Source: Mucilaginibacter xinganensis
GTDB lineage: Bacteria > Bacteroidota > Bacteroidia > Sphingobacteriales > Sphingobacteriaceae
DNA length: 64,000 nucleotides
Direction: 5' to 3'
Assembly: GCA_026225055.1 (NCBI GenBank)
Contig: JAMFSA010000095.1
Span: forward strand, 1-64,000
Part shown: in pieces, positions 45,495-54,405 of the stretch
Position numbering within the stretch: the stretch's first letter is position 1
Layout of the letters: every line of letters starts with the position of its first letter
Position numbers and translations under genes: made by a program
Notes under the pieces: generated by a model
Told to the model about the DNA's origin: nothing
What the model saw: only the letters and a program-made list of their open reading frames with translations
Database searches by the model: none

Positions 45495-46621
45495 AACAGC
45501 CATCGGCAATAGTAATTGGAGCTGGTATTGTGGGTTTGGCAACAGCCCGTGCCTTAGCCACAAGAGGTTATAAAGTAACAATATTTGAACGTAACGAACG
45601 CGCGGTAGGTGCATCCATCCGTAATTTTGGAATGATATGGCCCATAGGGCAGGCAACCGGCCCGCTGTTTGAGCGCGCCATGCTATCGCGCAGCATATGG
45701 AAAGAGATCTGTACCGAAGCCAACATCTGGCACGATGAAGTAGGCTCATTGCATCTCGCTTATCATGATGATGAGCTGCAGGTAATAAAAGAATATGTAG
45801 AAGTAAATCATTCGCACCGCGATTGTACTTTGCTTACAGCGGAACAGGCTTTGGCAAAATCACCGGCGGTTAATCCGGATGGGTTAAAAGGCGCGTTGTT
45901 CAGCGGTGAAGAAATGATTGTTGAATCGCGCGTGGCAGTGGGGCAGGTGGCGAAGTATTTAGCGGATAAATTTGGTGTAGAATTCCATTGGAACACAGCT
46001 ATAAGTGAAATACAGCACCCCAAAGTAATATCCGGGAACCGTAACTGGGAAGCAGATGAAATATTTGTGTGCAGCGGTGCCGATTTTGAAACATTGTATC
46101 CCGAGCTTTTTTTAAGTTTGGATATCAGCAAGTGCAAATTACAGATGATGAGGCTGATTAGTCAGCCCGGCGATTGGCGTATTGGCCCGGCGTTGTGCGG
46201 CGGTTTATCCATGATCCACTATCCCGGTTTCCAGGCGGCGGCATCATTGCCTGCGCTACGTAAAAGATATGAAGAGCAATATGCCACGCAACTGAAATGG
46301 GGCATCCACGTAATGGCATCACAAAATGGCAGCGGTGAGCTTACCATAGGCGATTCGCATGAATATGGCCTTGTGCACGATCCCTTTGATAAGGAATTTA
46401 TTAATACCATGATAACAGACTACTTACATACCTTCGCTAATTTTAAGGATTGGAAGCTGATGCAATCATGGCACGGCATTTACCCTAAAATGATGAACGG
46501 CGAAACAGAACTTATCAGGGAAATTGAGCCGGGTGTAACGGTTATAAATGGCGTGGGCGGTAATGGGATGACGCTATCATTCGGCTTATGCGAACAGTAC
46601 TTTGCCTCACGTGAGAAATAA
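45491..46621 (+). CDS. TIGR03364-type FAD-dependent oxidoreductase (aminophosphonate oxidase candidate)
   Basis: A 376-residue DAO-family flavoprotein. The FAD site is AIVIGAGIVGLATARALATRGYKVTIFERN (about 6-35), followed by GASIRNFGMIWPIGQATG, and the C-terminal VINGVGGNGMTLSFG completes flavin binding. This family is known to sit beside phosphonatase-like hydrolases and has been proposed to deaminate an aminoethylphosphonate derivative oxidatively, giving the aldehyde for the HAD enzyme. Its position, overlapping the transporter gene by 4 bases and two genes after the HAD gene, fits that proposal. The exact substrate (AEP, N-alkyl-AEP or hydroxy-AEP) cannot be told. Confidence 0.9.
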   Translation: MKQPSAIVIGAGIVGLATARALATRGYKVTIFERNERAVGASIRNFGMIWPIGQATGPLFERAMLSRSIWKEICTEANIWHDEVGSLHLAYHDDELQVIKEYVEVNHSHRDCTLLTAEQALAKSPAVNPDGLKGALFSGEEMIVESRVAVGQVAKYLADKFGVEFHWNTAISEIQHPKVISGNRNWEADEIFVCSGADFETLYPELFLSLDISKCKLQMMRLISQPGDWRIGPALCGGLSMIHYPGFQAAASLPALRKRYEEQYATQLKWGIHVMASQNGSGELTIGDSHEYGLVHDPFDKEFINTMITDYLHTFANFKDWKLMQSWHGIYPKMMNGETELIREIEPGVTVINGVGGNGMTLSFGLCEQYFASREK

Positions 46622-46666
46622 AATTATAAAACGGTAATTTCATAATATAACAACCTCAATATTATA

Positions 46667-49222
46667 ATGGATAACAGGAGAGATTTCTTAAAAAAGGCTG
46701 CATTGTTAACTGGCGCGGCAGGTGTTTCCGGTGTTTTGCCTGCATCAATACAAAAGGCATTGGCCATAAACGCGCCCGAAGGCAGTACCTATATGGATGC
46801 TGAGCACATTGTTATTTTAATGCAGGAAAACCGATCTTTTGACCACTGTTTCGGTACTTTAAAAGGAGTACGTGGCTTTAACGATCCGCGAGCTATTGAT
46901 CTGCCAAACAAAAACAAAGTATGGCTACAATCAAATGCTGAAGGTGAAACTTATGCGCCTTTCCATTTGGATATAAAAAATACCAAAGCTACCTGGATGA
47001 GCTCATTACCACACTCCTGGAAAAACCAGGTGGATGCCCGTAACGATGGCAAATTCGACCAATGGCTCAACGTAAAAAAGAACAGTATAAAAGAATATAG
47101 CCACATGCCATTAACCATGGGCTACCATAACCGTGAGGATCTTCCTTTTAATTACGCGCTGGCAGATGCGTTTACCGTTTGCGATCAGAATTTCTGCTCG
47201 TCGCTTACCGGTACCAACCCTAACAGGCTTTATTTCTGGACGGGTACAGTACGCGAAGAGCAAAACGAAAACTCAAGAGCCAATGTGTGGAACGAGGACA
47301 TGGATTACGGCACCCTGAAATGGGCGACCTTTCCTGAGCGTTTAGAAGATAATGGCATCAGCTGGAAATGCTACCAGAACGAAATGAGCATTGATGTTGG
47401 TTTTGAAGGTGAAGAAGATCCATGGTTATCAAATTTTCAGGATAACCCGCTGGAGTTTTTTGCCCAATACAACATCCATCTGCATAAAAAACATTTGGAG
47501 GCGCTGGATAAAAGATTGGTACAGCTGCCGGTAATGATCGATGATCTGAACAAAAAAATAGCTGCCTTACCCGCAGGCGATGCGCATATAGATCACCTGC
47601 AAAAACAGGTTAAGGAGATGCAATACTATTTGGATGGTTTTAAAAAGGAAAAAGAAACCATCGATCCGAACGGCTTTGAGAAGCTATCCGACAGGGAAAA
47701 AAGTATCCATTTAAAAGCCTTCAACACCAATACAAATGACCCGGATTATCATACATTAACTACTTTAAGTTATGATGATAATGGCACTAAAAGAGATGTA
47801 CAGGTGCCTAAAGGTGATGTATTACACCAGTTTAGGGAAGATGTAAATAATGGCAAACTGCCAACAGTATCATGGGTTACCGCCCCTGAAAACTTCAGCG
47901 ATCACCCCGCTGCTGCATGGTACGGTGCCTGGTATGTATCCGAAGTGTTTGATATCCTTACCAAAAATCCGGAGGTATGGAAGAAGACCATCTTCATTTT
48001 AACTTATGATGAAAACGATGGTTATTTTGATCACGTTCCGCCATTTACTGCCCCACATTCACATAAAGAGGGTACAGGCAAAGTATCAAAAGGGATTGAT
48101 ACCCGTGTGGAATTTGTAACCCTTGAGCAGGAACAGGCGCGTAAGGATTTCCCTGAGAAGTTTGATAAAGAGAACTCGATAGGCCTTGGTTTCCGCGTAC
48201 CAATGGTGATCGCTTCGCCGTGGAGCAAGGGCGGTTATGTAAATTCAGAGGTATTCGATCATACCTCAACCCTGCAATTCCTGGAAGATTTCCTAAGCAA
48301 AAAAACAGGTAAAAAAGTAGTTGAACCAAACATCAGCGATTGGAGACGTACCGTTTGCGGTAACTTAACATCCGCATTCAGGCCATACAATGGTGAGGTT
48401 ATCCCTAATCCTGAATTTTTAAAGAAAGATGCTTTTATTGAAGGCATCCATAACGCGAAATTCAAAAAGCTACCATCTGACTATAAATTGCTTACCAAAG
48501 CTGAGATAGAGCTGATCAATACCAACCCGGTTAATGCGCCTTACATGGCTCAGCAGGAAAAAGGTATCCGCCCGTCATGCGCCTTGCCGTATGAGATGTA
48601 TGCCGATGGTAAGTTAAGCGCTGATAAAAAGTCGTTTGAAATAAAATTCACCGCAGGTAATAAAGTATTTGGCGATAAGGCATTAGGCACACCTTTTAAC
48701 GTGTATGCGCCAGGTAAGTACATACAGCAGATTGATGGCGCATTAGGAGATGTACGTACCTGGGCTTACGGTTTAACTGCAGGTGATACATTGAGCGATG
48801 CCTGGCCGCTGAATGAATTTGCGGATAACCAATACCATTTAAGAGTTTACGGACCTAATGGTTTCCATCGCGAATTTAAAGGTAACGCGCAGGATCCGGA
48901 TGTACACATCCAGTTTGATTACCAGCGAAGCCTGACTAGCAACAAGCTTACAGGTAACGTGATATTAAAAGTGAGCAATGCTACCAAAAGCGGCCAGGTG
49001 GTGGAGATAATTGACCATGCCTACAAAGCCAATAACCACAAAAAGTTGGTAGCTCCATCGGGTGAAAGCAGTTTGGTTTTAGATCTTGCGAAAAGCTACA
49101 ACTGGTATGATTTCAGCATGAAGGTTACTGGTCATAATTCTTTTGAAAAGCGATACGCAGGCAGGGTTGAAACCGGCAAAACAACCTACAGCGACCCTTT
49201 TATGGGCCGTGTAATAGTTTAA
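46667..49222 (+). CDS. Phosphocholine-type phospholipase C, Tat-exported
   Basis: An 851-residue phosphoesterase of the PC-PLC/acid phosphatase A family (TIGR03396-like). The N-terminus DNRRDFLKKAALLTGAAGVSG is a twin-arginine signal. The catalytic domain opens with HIVILMQENRSFDHCFGTLKGVRGF (Glu54, Asn55, Asp59, His60) and continues to FILTYDENDGYFDHVPPF, with PMVIASPWSKGGYV and DHTSTLQFLEDF. Two C-terminal DUF756 beta domains (about 640-851) follow, for example KFTAGNKVFGDKALGTPFNVY. Family enzymes release phosphorylated head groups from phosphatidylcholine or sphingomyelin and could also act on phosphonolipids. It starts 45 bases after the oxidoreductase and ends at a terminator. Confidence 0.93.
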   Translation: MDNRRDFLKKAALLTGAAGVSGVLPASIQKALAINAPEGSTYMDAEHIVILMQENRSFDHCFGTLKGVRGFNDPRAIDLPNKNKVWLQSNAEGETYAPFHLDIKNTKATWMSSLPHSWKNQVDARNDGKFDQWLNVKKNSIKEYSHMPLTMGYHNREDLPFNYALADAFTVCDQNFCSSLTGTNPNRLYFWTGTVREEQNENSRANVWNEDMDYGTLKWATFPERLEDNGISWKCYQNEMSIDVGFEGEEDPWLSNFQDNPLEFFAQYNIHLHKKHLEALDKRLVQLPVMIDDLNKKIAALPAGDAHIDHLQKQVKEMQYYLDGFKKEKETIDPNGFEKLSDREKSIHLKAFNTNTNDPDYHTLTTLSYDDNGTKRDVQVPKGDVLHQFREDVNNGKLPTVSWVTAPENFSDHPAAAWYGAWYVSEVFDILTKNPEVWKKTIFILTYDENDGYFDHVPPFTAPHSHKEGTGKVSKGIDTRVEFVTLEQEQARKDFPEKFDKENSIGLGFRVPMVIASPWSKGGYVNSEVFDHTSTLQFLEDFLSKKTGKKVVEPNISDWRRTVCGNLTSAFRPYNGEVIPNPEFLKKDAFIEGIHNAKFKKLPSDYKLLTKAEIELINTNPVNAPYMAQQEKGIRPSCALPYEMYADGKLSADKKSFEIKFTAGNKVFGDKALGTPFNVYAPGKYIQQIDGALGDVRTWAYGLTAGDTLSDAWPLNEFADNQYHLRVYGPNGFHREFKGNAQDPDVHIQFDYQRSLTSNKLTGNVILKVSNATKSGQVVEIIDHAYKANNHKKLVAPSGESSLVLDLAKSYNWYDFSMKVTGHNSFEKRYAGRVETGKTTYSDPFMGRVIV

Positions 49223-49248
49223 ATGAACTGAAACCAATATATAATAAG

Positions 49249-49280
49249 AGCCCCGGTATTTAATGCTGGGGCTTTATTTT
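49249..49280 (+). terminator. Terminator of the HAD-transporter-oxidase-phospholipase operon
   Basis: Stem AGCCCC (49249-49254) with GGGGCT (49268-49273) around a 13-base loop, followed by TTATTTTTTG. It lies 27 bases after the phospholipase stop. Confidence 0.85.
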
Positions 49281-49360
49281 TTGAGGGATATTTTTTGCGA
49301 TTAGAATTTATCCAAATTAATGTAAATTAGGCAAGTAATATCATTCATAAAACCCTATTT

Positions 49361-50590
49361 ATGCGGCTACGGCTATTATTAATTTTGCTTCTGAGTATTT
49401 TTTTGTGCGGATGCTTTACCTCCTATAATAACCAAACCTATTTCAGAAAAGTACAGGTTAAAAATCAGCCAAATCCCACTAATGATGTCATACGGATCTA
49501 TCTTGATAAGTATGGTTATTTCTATCCCAATGTAGTTGTGCCAATCAACAGGTCTGTTTTTATGCATCCATATGATCATGTAAAGGATGCCGATACAACC
49601 GGTGCTAACCTGTATTACTATTTCACAACCAATGCCCGGCCGCTCGACTCATTGGCAAGGTTTTATAAGGTAAGCGGCTCGGGTATCCCCGACAAAATAT
49701 ACAATGATGTAGAAAACAAGATAGTAGCCATGTATGCCGATAAGATCCACCAAATGGTAATGAAGCTGCATGCTGATAAATATGTGGTTTTTGTACATGG
49801 CTTTAATGTGGAGGATGCTACTGAGGATTATGAGTTGCTGAAAGCAAAAATAGAGGAGGGACATTATAACGACCGTAAGCGCATGGTGTTTATTGAGGTT
49901 TATTGGGATGGGTTAAAAAACCTCAATAACAAAGTAACATCAGCCATAAAAATATGGGAGCACGCGCAAAATAATAGCCGGTATGTTGGCCTATCCCTGC
50001 GCAAGGTGCTCAATAATTTACAGGACCCGATCCCGCTGGTAATGATTACGCATAGCCTCGGGGCAAGCGTGGGCACGGGTGCTTTATTCAATTGTACATC
50101 AAAATGGCCAAAGATGAAGAATGAGCGCGATCAGCAGGAAATGAATAACCTGATGAAGATGAGAACGCCTACATTCCCGGATATTCGTTTAGGTATGCTT
50201 GCACCTGCGATGCCGGGAGTTGAAACATTTGTTGATTTTAACAAGCGTTCGCCTGATATTGCAGCAAAGGATAATCGTATCTATCCCATTGTTATCGGCT
50301 ACAATCCCTATGATTTCGCGGTTAGTAAATGGTTCCTGTCGGCGGAAATGGGGGCGACTACCTTAGGCTGTAATTACATTACTAAAAAGGAACCGGAGAT
50401 TGACCGGGTTAAAAAAATACTGGCCGATAGTCTGAAATACGATACTGCTTATATCAGTAAATTGATAGTGCCTATTCAGTTTAAAACAAAAAAGAAGTTC
50501 CCCATACTGCATTTGGAGGAGCACGGTTTACCATATTATTTGAAGGATACTGTAAATATTAAAAAGTTTATGGATGATCTTTTTCTATAA
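49361..50590 (+). CDS. Lipoprotein alpha/beta hydrolase
   Basis: A 409-residue envelope protein. The signal peptide ends IFLCGC with Cys18 lipidated. An alpha/beta-hydrolase core shows the oxyanion loop YVVFVHGFNVED (about 141-152) and a nucleophile elbow MITHSLGASVGTG with Ser232. A late His is expected to complete the triad, but I could not fix which one. The fold resembles DUF900/lipase-like proteins. Adjacent to the phospholipase C gene, on the same strand but after its terminator, it may hydrolyse the diacylglycerol or other lipid product; this is inference from proximity only. Confidence 0.75.
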   Translation: MRLRLLLILLLSIFLCGCFTSYNNQTYFRKVQVKNQPNPTNDVIRIYLDKYGYFYPNVVVPINRSVFMHPYDHVKDADTTGANLYYYFTTNARPLDSLARFYKVSGSGIPDKIYNDVENKIVAMYADKIHQMVMKLHADKYVVFVHGFNVEDATEDYELLKAKIEEGHYNDRKRMVFIEVYWDGLKNLNNKVTSAIKIWEHAQNNSRYVGLSLRKVLNNLQDPIPLVMITHSLGASVGTGALFNCTSKWPKMKNERDQQEMNNLMKMRTPTFPDIRLGMLAPAMPGVETFVDFNKRSPDIAAKDNRIYPIVIGYNPYDFAVSKWFLSAEMGATTLGCNYITKKEPEIDRVKKILADSLKYDTAYISKLIVPIQFKTKKKFPILHLEEHGLPYYLKDTVNIKKFMDDLFL

Positions 50591-50752
50591 GTCAGCACGA
50601 TTTAGCAATAGTATTGTTACAAGTTTATTCATTTATTTGTACAATAATTGCGGCTACAATGGGAGGTATTAATTTGAAATTATACTATCTTGGCATTCGC
50701 AAAATAATTGGTGCTTTCCCTTGGGTTAGCAGCATTTTACCATTATAAATAA

Positions 50753-51904
50753 ATGAAATTAAAATTAGGAATGATTGGTGGCGGTCAGGGGGCTTTTATA
50801 GGCGCTGTACACCGTATTGCTTCCCGTATTGATGATGAATATGAGCTGGTTTGCGGTGCTTTCAGCAGCGATCCTGAAAAGGCTAAAGCAAGCGGTGTGC
50901 TGCTTGGTTTACCTGTCGATAGGGTATACACCTCATATAAAGAGCTGATTGAAAAGGAAAAGCAATTGCCCGAAAATGAGCGTGTGCAGGTGATCAGTAT
51001 AGTTACGCCTAATCACGTACACTTTGAGCCAACCAAACTGGCGCTAGAGAACGGTTTCCATGTGATACTTGATAAACCCATGACCTTTTCACTTGCCGAG
51101 GCTAAAGAACTGGAAAAAATAGTTAAAGCCAGCGGCAAACGCTTTTGCCTTACGCATACTTATACTGGTTACCCAATGGTTAAGGAGGCAAAACAACTGG
51201 TTAAAACCGGCAAAATAGGCAAGATCAGGAAGGTATATGTCGAATATCCACAAGGCTGGTTAAGCACATTTTTAGAAGGCGATAATCAAAAACAAGCATC
51301 ATGGCGTACCGACCCGGGTAAAAGCGGGATAGCCGGAGCTATGGGCGATATAGGCACACATGCATTTAATTTGGCTGAATATGTAAGCGGTTTACAAGTA
51401 ACAAAAATTTGTGCCGATATAAATATTGTAGTAGAAGGCCGCCAGCTGGATGATGATGGCGCTGCGCTGCTAAAATTTAACAATGGAGCAAGCGGCGTGT
51501 TGATGGCTTCACAAGTTGCAGCGGGTGATGAAAATAACGTTAAAGTAAGGGTCTACGGCGAAACAGGTGGTTTGGAATGGCAGCAGGATACAGCCAACAC
51601 CTTACTGGTAAAATGGCTGGATAAACCTGCCGAGATATATCGTACAGGTGGTGGTTATGTAAGCTCGTTCTCATCGCACAATACCCGTGTACCTGCCGGG
51701 CACCCCGAAGGATATTTAGAGGCTTTTGCCAACTTATACCGCAATTTTGCGTTATGTATTAAAGCTGATCTGGAAGGAAAAACTCCTGAACCCGAATGGC
51801 TCGATTATCCGGGTATTGAAGATGGTGTAAGAGGAATGGCGTTTGTAGAGAATGTGATCGCCTCGGGTAAATCAGATACTAAATGGACAGATTTTATTAT
51901 ATAA
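50753..51904 (+). CDS. Gfo/Idh/MocA-family oxidoreductase
   Basis: A 383-residue NAD(P)-dependent sugar or polyol dehydrogenase. The Rossmann motif is LGMIGGGQGAFIGAVHRIA (about 5-23), and the family EKP-like motif appears as HVILDKPMTFSLAEAKELEKI. GDIGTHAFNLAEYVSGLQV carries the catalytic Asp and His region. There is no export signal, so it acts in the cytosol. It is the first gene of the sugar-oxidation island and is 16 bases upstream of a sugar isomerase/epimerase-type gene. In such loci Gfo/Idh enzymes often interconvert hydroxy- and 3-keto-sugars. Confidence 0.93.
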   Translation: MKLKLGMIGGGQGAFIGAVHRIASRIDDEYELVCGAFSSDPEKAKASGVLLGLPVDRVYTSYKELIEKEKQLPENERVQVISIVTPNHVHFEPTKLALENGFHVILDKPMTFSLAEAKELEKIVKASGKRFCLTHTYTGYPMVKEAKQLVKTGKIGKIRKVYVEYPQGWLSTFLEGDNQKQASWRTDPGKSGIAGAMGDIGTHAFNLAEYVSGLQVTKICADINIVVEGRQLDDDGAALLKFNNGASGVLMASQVAAGDENNVKVRVYGETGGLEWQQDTANTLLVKWLDKPAEIYRTGGGYVSSFSSHNTRVPAGHPEGYLEAFANLYRNFALCIKADLEGKTPEPEWLDYPGIEDGVRGMAFVENVIASGKSDTKWTDFII

Positions 51905-51920
51905 TCTATCATAAAAACAA

Positions 51921-52976
51921 ATGACAACTATTAAAGGCCCGGCCATCTTTATAGCCCAGTTTATGGGTCCGGATGCGCCGTTCAATAATTTAAGGAATAT
52001 TTGTGAATGGGCAAGCGGCTTAGGTTATAAAGGTGTACAATTACCTACGCTCGATGCCAATTTTATCGACCTAAAAAAAGCTGCCGAAAGCAAAACTTAT
52101 GCTGATGAAATAAAAGGCACAGCAGCCGAGTTTGGTTTGGAAATAACCGAGCTATCCACTCACTTACAAGGTCAGCTGGTAGCTGTTAACCCTGCTTATG
52201 ACCTGTTGTTTGATGGCTTTGCGCCAGAGGCTTATCGTAATAACCCAAAAGCAAGGCAGGAGTGGGCCGTACAACAATTGAAATATGCAGCAAAGGCATC
52301 GCAAAACTTAGGTTTAAACGCCAGTGTTACATTCAGCGGGGCATTAATATGGCAAATGGTTTACCCATGGCCTCAGCGCCCTGCCGGTTTGGTTGATTCC
52401 GCTTTTGATGAACTCGCCAAACGCTGGGAACCTATACTGAATGTGTACGATGAATGCGGTATCGATCTGTGTTATGAGATCCATCCCGGCGAGGATCTGC
52501 ATGATGGTATTACATACGAAATGTTCCTCGAAAAGGTAAATAATCACCCACGCGCATGTTTACTATATGATCCATCGCACTTTGTGTTGCAATGTTTAAA
52601 TTATTTAGAGTACATCGATAATTACCATGAGCGCATCAAAATGTTCCATGTTAAGGATGCGGAGTTTAATCCAACAGGCAAGCAAGGCGTATATGGCGGC
52701 TATCAGAACTGGGTGGATAGGGCAGGCCGTTTCCGCTCATTAGGTGATGGCCAGGTTGATTTTAAATCCATCTTCAGCAAATTAGCCACTTATGATTTTA
52801 AAGGCTGGGCAGTACTGGAATGGGAATGCGCTATAAAAAATTCAGTGGATGGTGCTAAAGAAGGAGCAGAGTTTATAAAAAACCATATTATAAAAGTAAC
52901 AGATAAAGCCTTTGACGATTTTGCATCATCCGGAGGTAATGATACCTTTAACAAAAAACTATTAGGCATTAATTAA
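51921..52976 (+). CDS. Sugar phosphate isomerase/epimerase-type TIM barrel protein
   Basis: A 351-residue AP-endonuclease-2/xylose-isomerase-like barrel. Metal-ligand type motifs are recognisable: LCYEIHPGEDLHDG (Glu and His, about 188-201), LLYDPSHFVLQCLNYLEYID (Asp and His), RIKMFHVKDAEFNPTG (His and Asp) and the final GWAVLEWECAIK (Glu). These enzymes isomerise, epimerise or dehydrate free or phosphorylated sugars. The 16-base gap to the Gfo/Idh gene and shared direction indicate an operon. The actual sugar is unknown; keto-sugar handling is likely from the neighbours. Confidence 0.9.
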   Translation: MTTIKGPAIFIAQFMGPDAPFNNLRNICEWASGLGYKGVQLPTLDANFIDLKKAAESKTYADEIKGTAAEFGLEITELSTHLQGQLVAVNPAYDLLFDGFAPEAYRNNPKARQEWAVQQLKYAAKASQNLGLNASVTFSGALIWQMVYPWPQRPAGLVDSAFDELAKRWEPILNVYDECGIDLCYEIHPGEDLHDGITYEMFLEKVNNHPRACLLYDPSHFVLQCLNYLEYIDNYHERIKMFHVKDAEFNPTGKQGVYGGYQNWVDRAGRFRSLGDGQVDFKSIFSKLATYDFKGWAVLEWECAIKNSVDGAKEGAEFIKNHIIKVTDKAFDDFASSGGNDTFNKKLLGIN

Positions 52977-53007
52977 ATCAAAAAGTAATCAATAAAAAAA
53001 TATATCA

Positions 53008-53409
53008 ATGAAAAGAACCTTTATTGTTTTAGGACTGGCACTGGCATTTGCAGCTTGTAATGGCAACAAATCAAACAGCAGCACTGATTCCACAACAACT
53101 ACAACCACAACTGCTACTACAACAGCAAGTTCATCAACCACTACCGTTAATGATACTGTAGGTAAAGCGCTGATAGCTAAAAACGATTGTTTAACCTGCC
53201 ATAAATTAGATCAAAAGATTGTTGGTCCGGCTTACCAGGATGTGGCTAATAAATACACAGCTTCAGCAGATGTGATTGACACTTTGGCTAATAAGGTAAT
53301 TAAGGGTGGTTCAGGTAACTGGGGTTCAGTGCCAATGTCGCCGCACCCTGACTTGTCAATGGATGACGCACGCGAGATGATCAAGTATATCTTATCGCTG
53401 AAGAAATAA
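53008..53409 (+). CDS. Small c-type cytochrome lipoprotein
   Basis: A 133-residue class I cytochrome c. The lipobox is ALAFAAC with Cys17; a Ser/Thr-rich flexible linker of about 30 residues follows, then the haem site CLTCH (61-65) in ALIAKNDCLTCHKLDQKIVGPAYQDVA. Met109 in GSVPMSPHPDLS is the likely distal ligand. The fold resembles cytochrome c551/c552. Anchored in the periplasm, it could accept electrons from the PQQ dehydrogenase encoded about 1 kb downstream. Confidence 0.93.
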   Translation: MKRTFIVLGLALAFAACNGNKSNSSTDSTTTTTTTATTTASSSTTTVNDTVGKALIAKNDCLTCHKLDQKIVGPAYQDVANKYTASADVIDTLANKVIKGGSGNWGSVPMSPHPDLSMDDAREMIKYILSLKK

Positions 53410-53417
53410 CACTCCTC

Positions 53418-53451
53418 TTTGTCATTTCGACCGGAGGGAGAAATGACAAAG
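53418..53451. repeat. Short palindrome of the GTCATTTCGA family
   Basis: Perfect 12-bp arms CTTTGTCATTTC (53418-53429) and GAAATGACAAAG (53440-53451) around CGACCGGAGG. It is directly after the cytochrome stop and before the DUF1080 gene, so it may also act as a terminator or mRNA-end hairpin. The core resembles the element at 3680-3774. Confidence 0.7.
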
Positions 53452-53479
53452 GGTTAAAAAACTGCTTTATAAACCAATT

Positions 53480-54259
53480 ATGATCAACATGAAATATAAA
53501 ATTGTATTAACTGCATTGCTTGCGGGAAGCTTTTTTGTAGCTAACGCGCAAAATGCCAAACCCGAAGATACCGAAGTTTGGAGCCCTGAACCGGCTGTAG
53601 TAACCCCCGGCAAAACAGGCGCTGACGCACCTTCGGACGCTATTGTATTGTTTAATGGTACCGGCCAGGATCAATGGGTATCTGCCCAGGACAGGTCGCA
53701 GCCTGCTAACTGGATAGTTAAGGATGGTATCTGGACGGTAAATAAAAAAGCCGGTAATATCGAGACTAAGAAATTATTCAGCAATTACCAGCTGCATATT
53801 GAATGGCGCATCCCTGCTGATATTGCAGGCAGCGGACAGGCACGTGGTAACAGCGGTGTGTTTTTAGCGTCATTGGGTTCAGGCGATAGTGGTTATGAAT
53901 TGCAGGTACTAGATGCTTACAAAAACAAAACTTATGTAAACGGTATGGCAGGCAGTATTTACAAACAATTTATACCCTTGGCTAACCCGGCAAGGCCTCC
54001 CGGCGAATGGCAGTCATATGATGTGATCTGGACGGCGCCGACCTTTAACACCGATGGTTCATTAAAAACACCTGCACGTGTAACAGTTATTTACAACGGT
54101 GTTTTGGTTGAAAACAATGTAGAGCTAAAAGGCCCGACCTTATACATTGGCAAACCTGAGTACAAAGCACATGGCCCTGCCGCTATTAAATTGCAGGCTC
54201 ATGGTGACGACAGCAAGCCAATCAGCTACCGCAACATTTGGGTAAGAGAACTGCAATAG
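53480..54259 (+). CDS. DUF1080 (3-keto-disaccharide hydrolase-type) protein
   Basis: A 259-residue periplasmic protein with signal peptide ending SFFVANAQ (ATG at 53480 or 53489). The single DUF1080 jelly-roll shows APSDAIVLFNGTGQDQWVSAQD (about 50-71), NYQLHIEWRIPADI, GNSGVFLASLGSGDSGYELQVLDAY and the C-terminal KPISYRNIWVRELQ. Family members act on 3-keto-glycosides by elimination or hydrolysis. That fits the neighbouring oxidising enzymes, which could make 3-keto-sugars. Alternatively it is only a carbohydrate-binding laminin-G-like module. Confidence 0.9.
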   Translation: MINMKYKIVLTALLAGSFFVANAQNAKPEDTEVWSPEPAVVTPGKTGADAPSDAIVLFNGTGQDQWVSAQDRSQPANWIVKDGIWTVNKKAGNIETKKLFSNYQLHIEWRIPADIAGSGQARGNSGVFLASLGSGDSGYELQVLDAYKNKTYVNGMAGSIYKQFIPLANPARPPGEWQSYDVIWTAPTFNTDGSLKTPARVTVIYNGVLVENNVELKGPTLYIGKPEYKAHGPAAIKLQAHGDDSKPISYRNIWVRELQ

Positions 54260-54281
54260 TGTCATACTTTTAAAAAGAATT

Positions 54282-54320
54282 AAATGCCGGGTGATTATTT
54301 ACACCCGGCATTTTGTTTTT
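54282..54320 (+). terminator. Terminator downstream of the DUF1080 gene
   Basis: Perfect 12-bp arms AAATGCCGGGTG (54282-54293) and CACCCGGCATTT (54302-54313) with a T-rich tract after the stem. It separates the DUF1080 gene from the PQQ dehydrogenase transcription unit. Confidence 0.88.
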
Positions 54321-54344
54321 CAGGGATTTAGTATCATTTTTATT

Positions 54345-54370
54345 GATCTGTAGGGGCAACCCTACAGATC
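54345..54370. promoter_or_regulatory. Perfect hairpin 35 bases upstream of the PQQ dehydrogenase gene
   Basis: The arms GATCTGTAGGG (54345-54355) and CCCTACAGATC (54360-54370) are perfect over 11 bp with the tetraloop GCAA, a stable GNRA-type loop. It is either in the 5' untranslated region, where it could affect translation, or a small REP copy. There is no T-run after it. Confidence 0.55.
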
Positions 54371-54405
54371 AACCGTTATCAACCAATTTATATACTTCCT
54401 GAAAA

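Noticed and set aside
46667..49222. Phospholipase C considered as a toxin
   Set aside because: The context is catabolic (transporter, oxidase and phosphonatase-like enzyme in one operon) and the family is common in soil bacteria for phosphorus supply.
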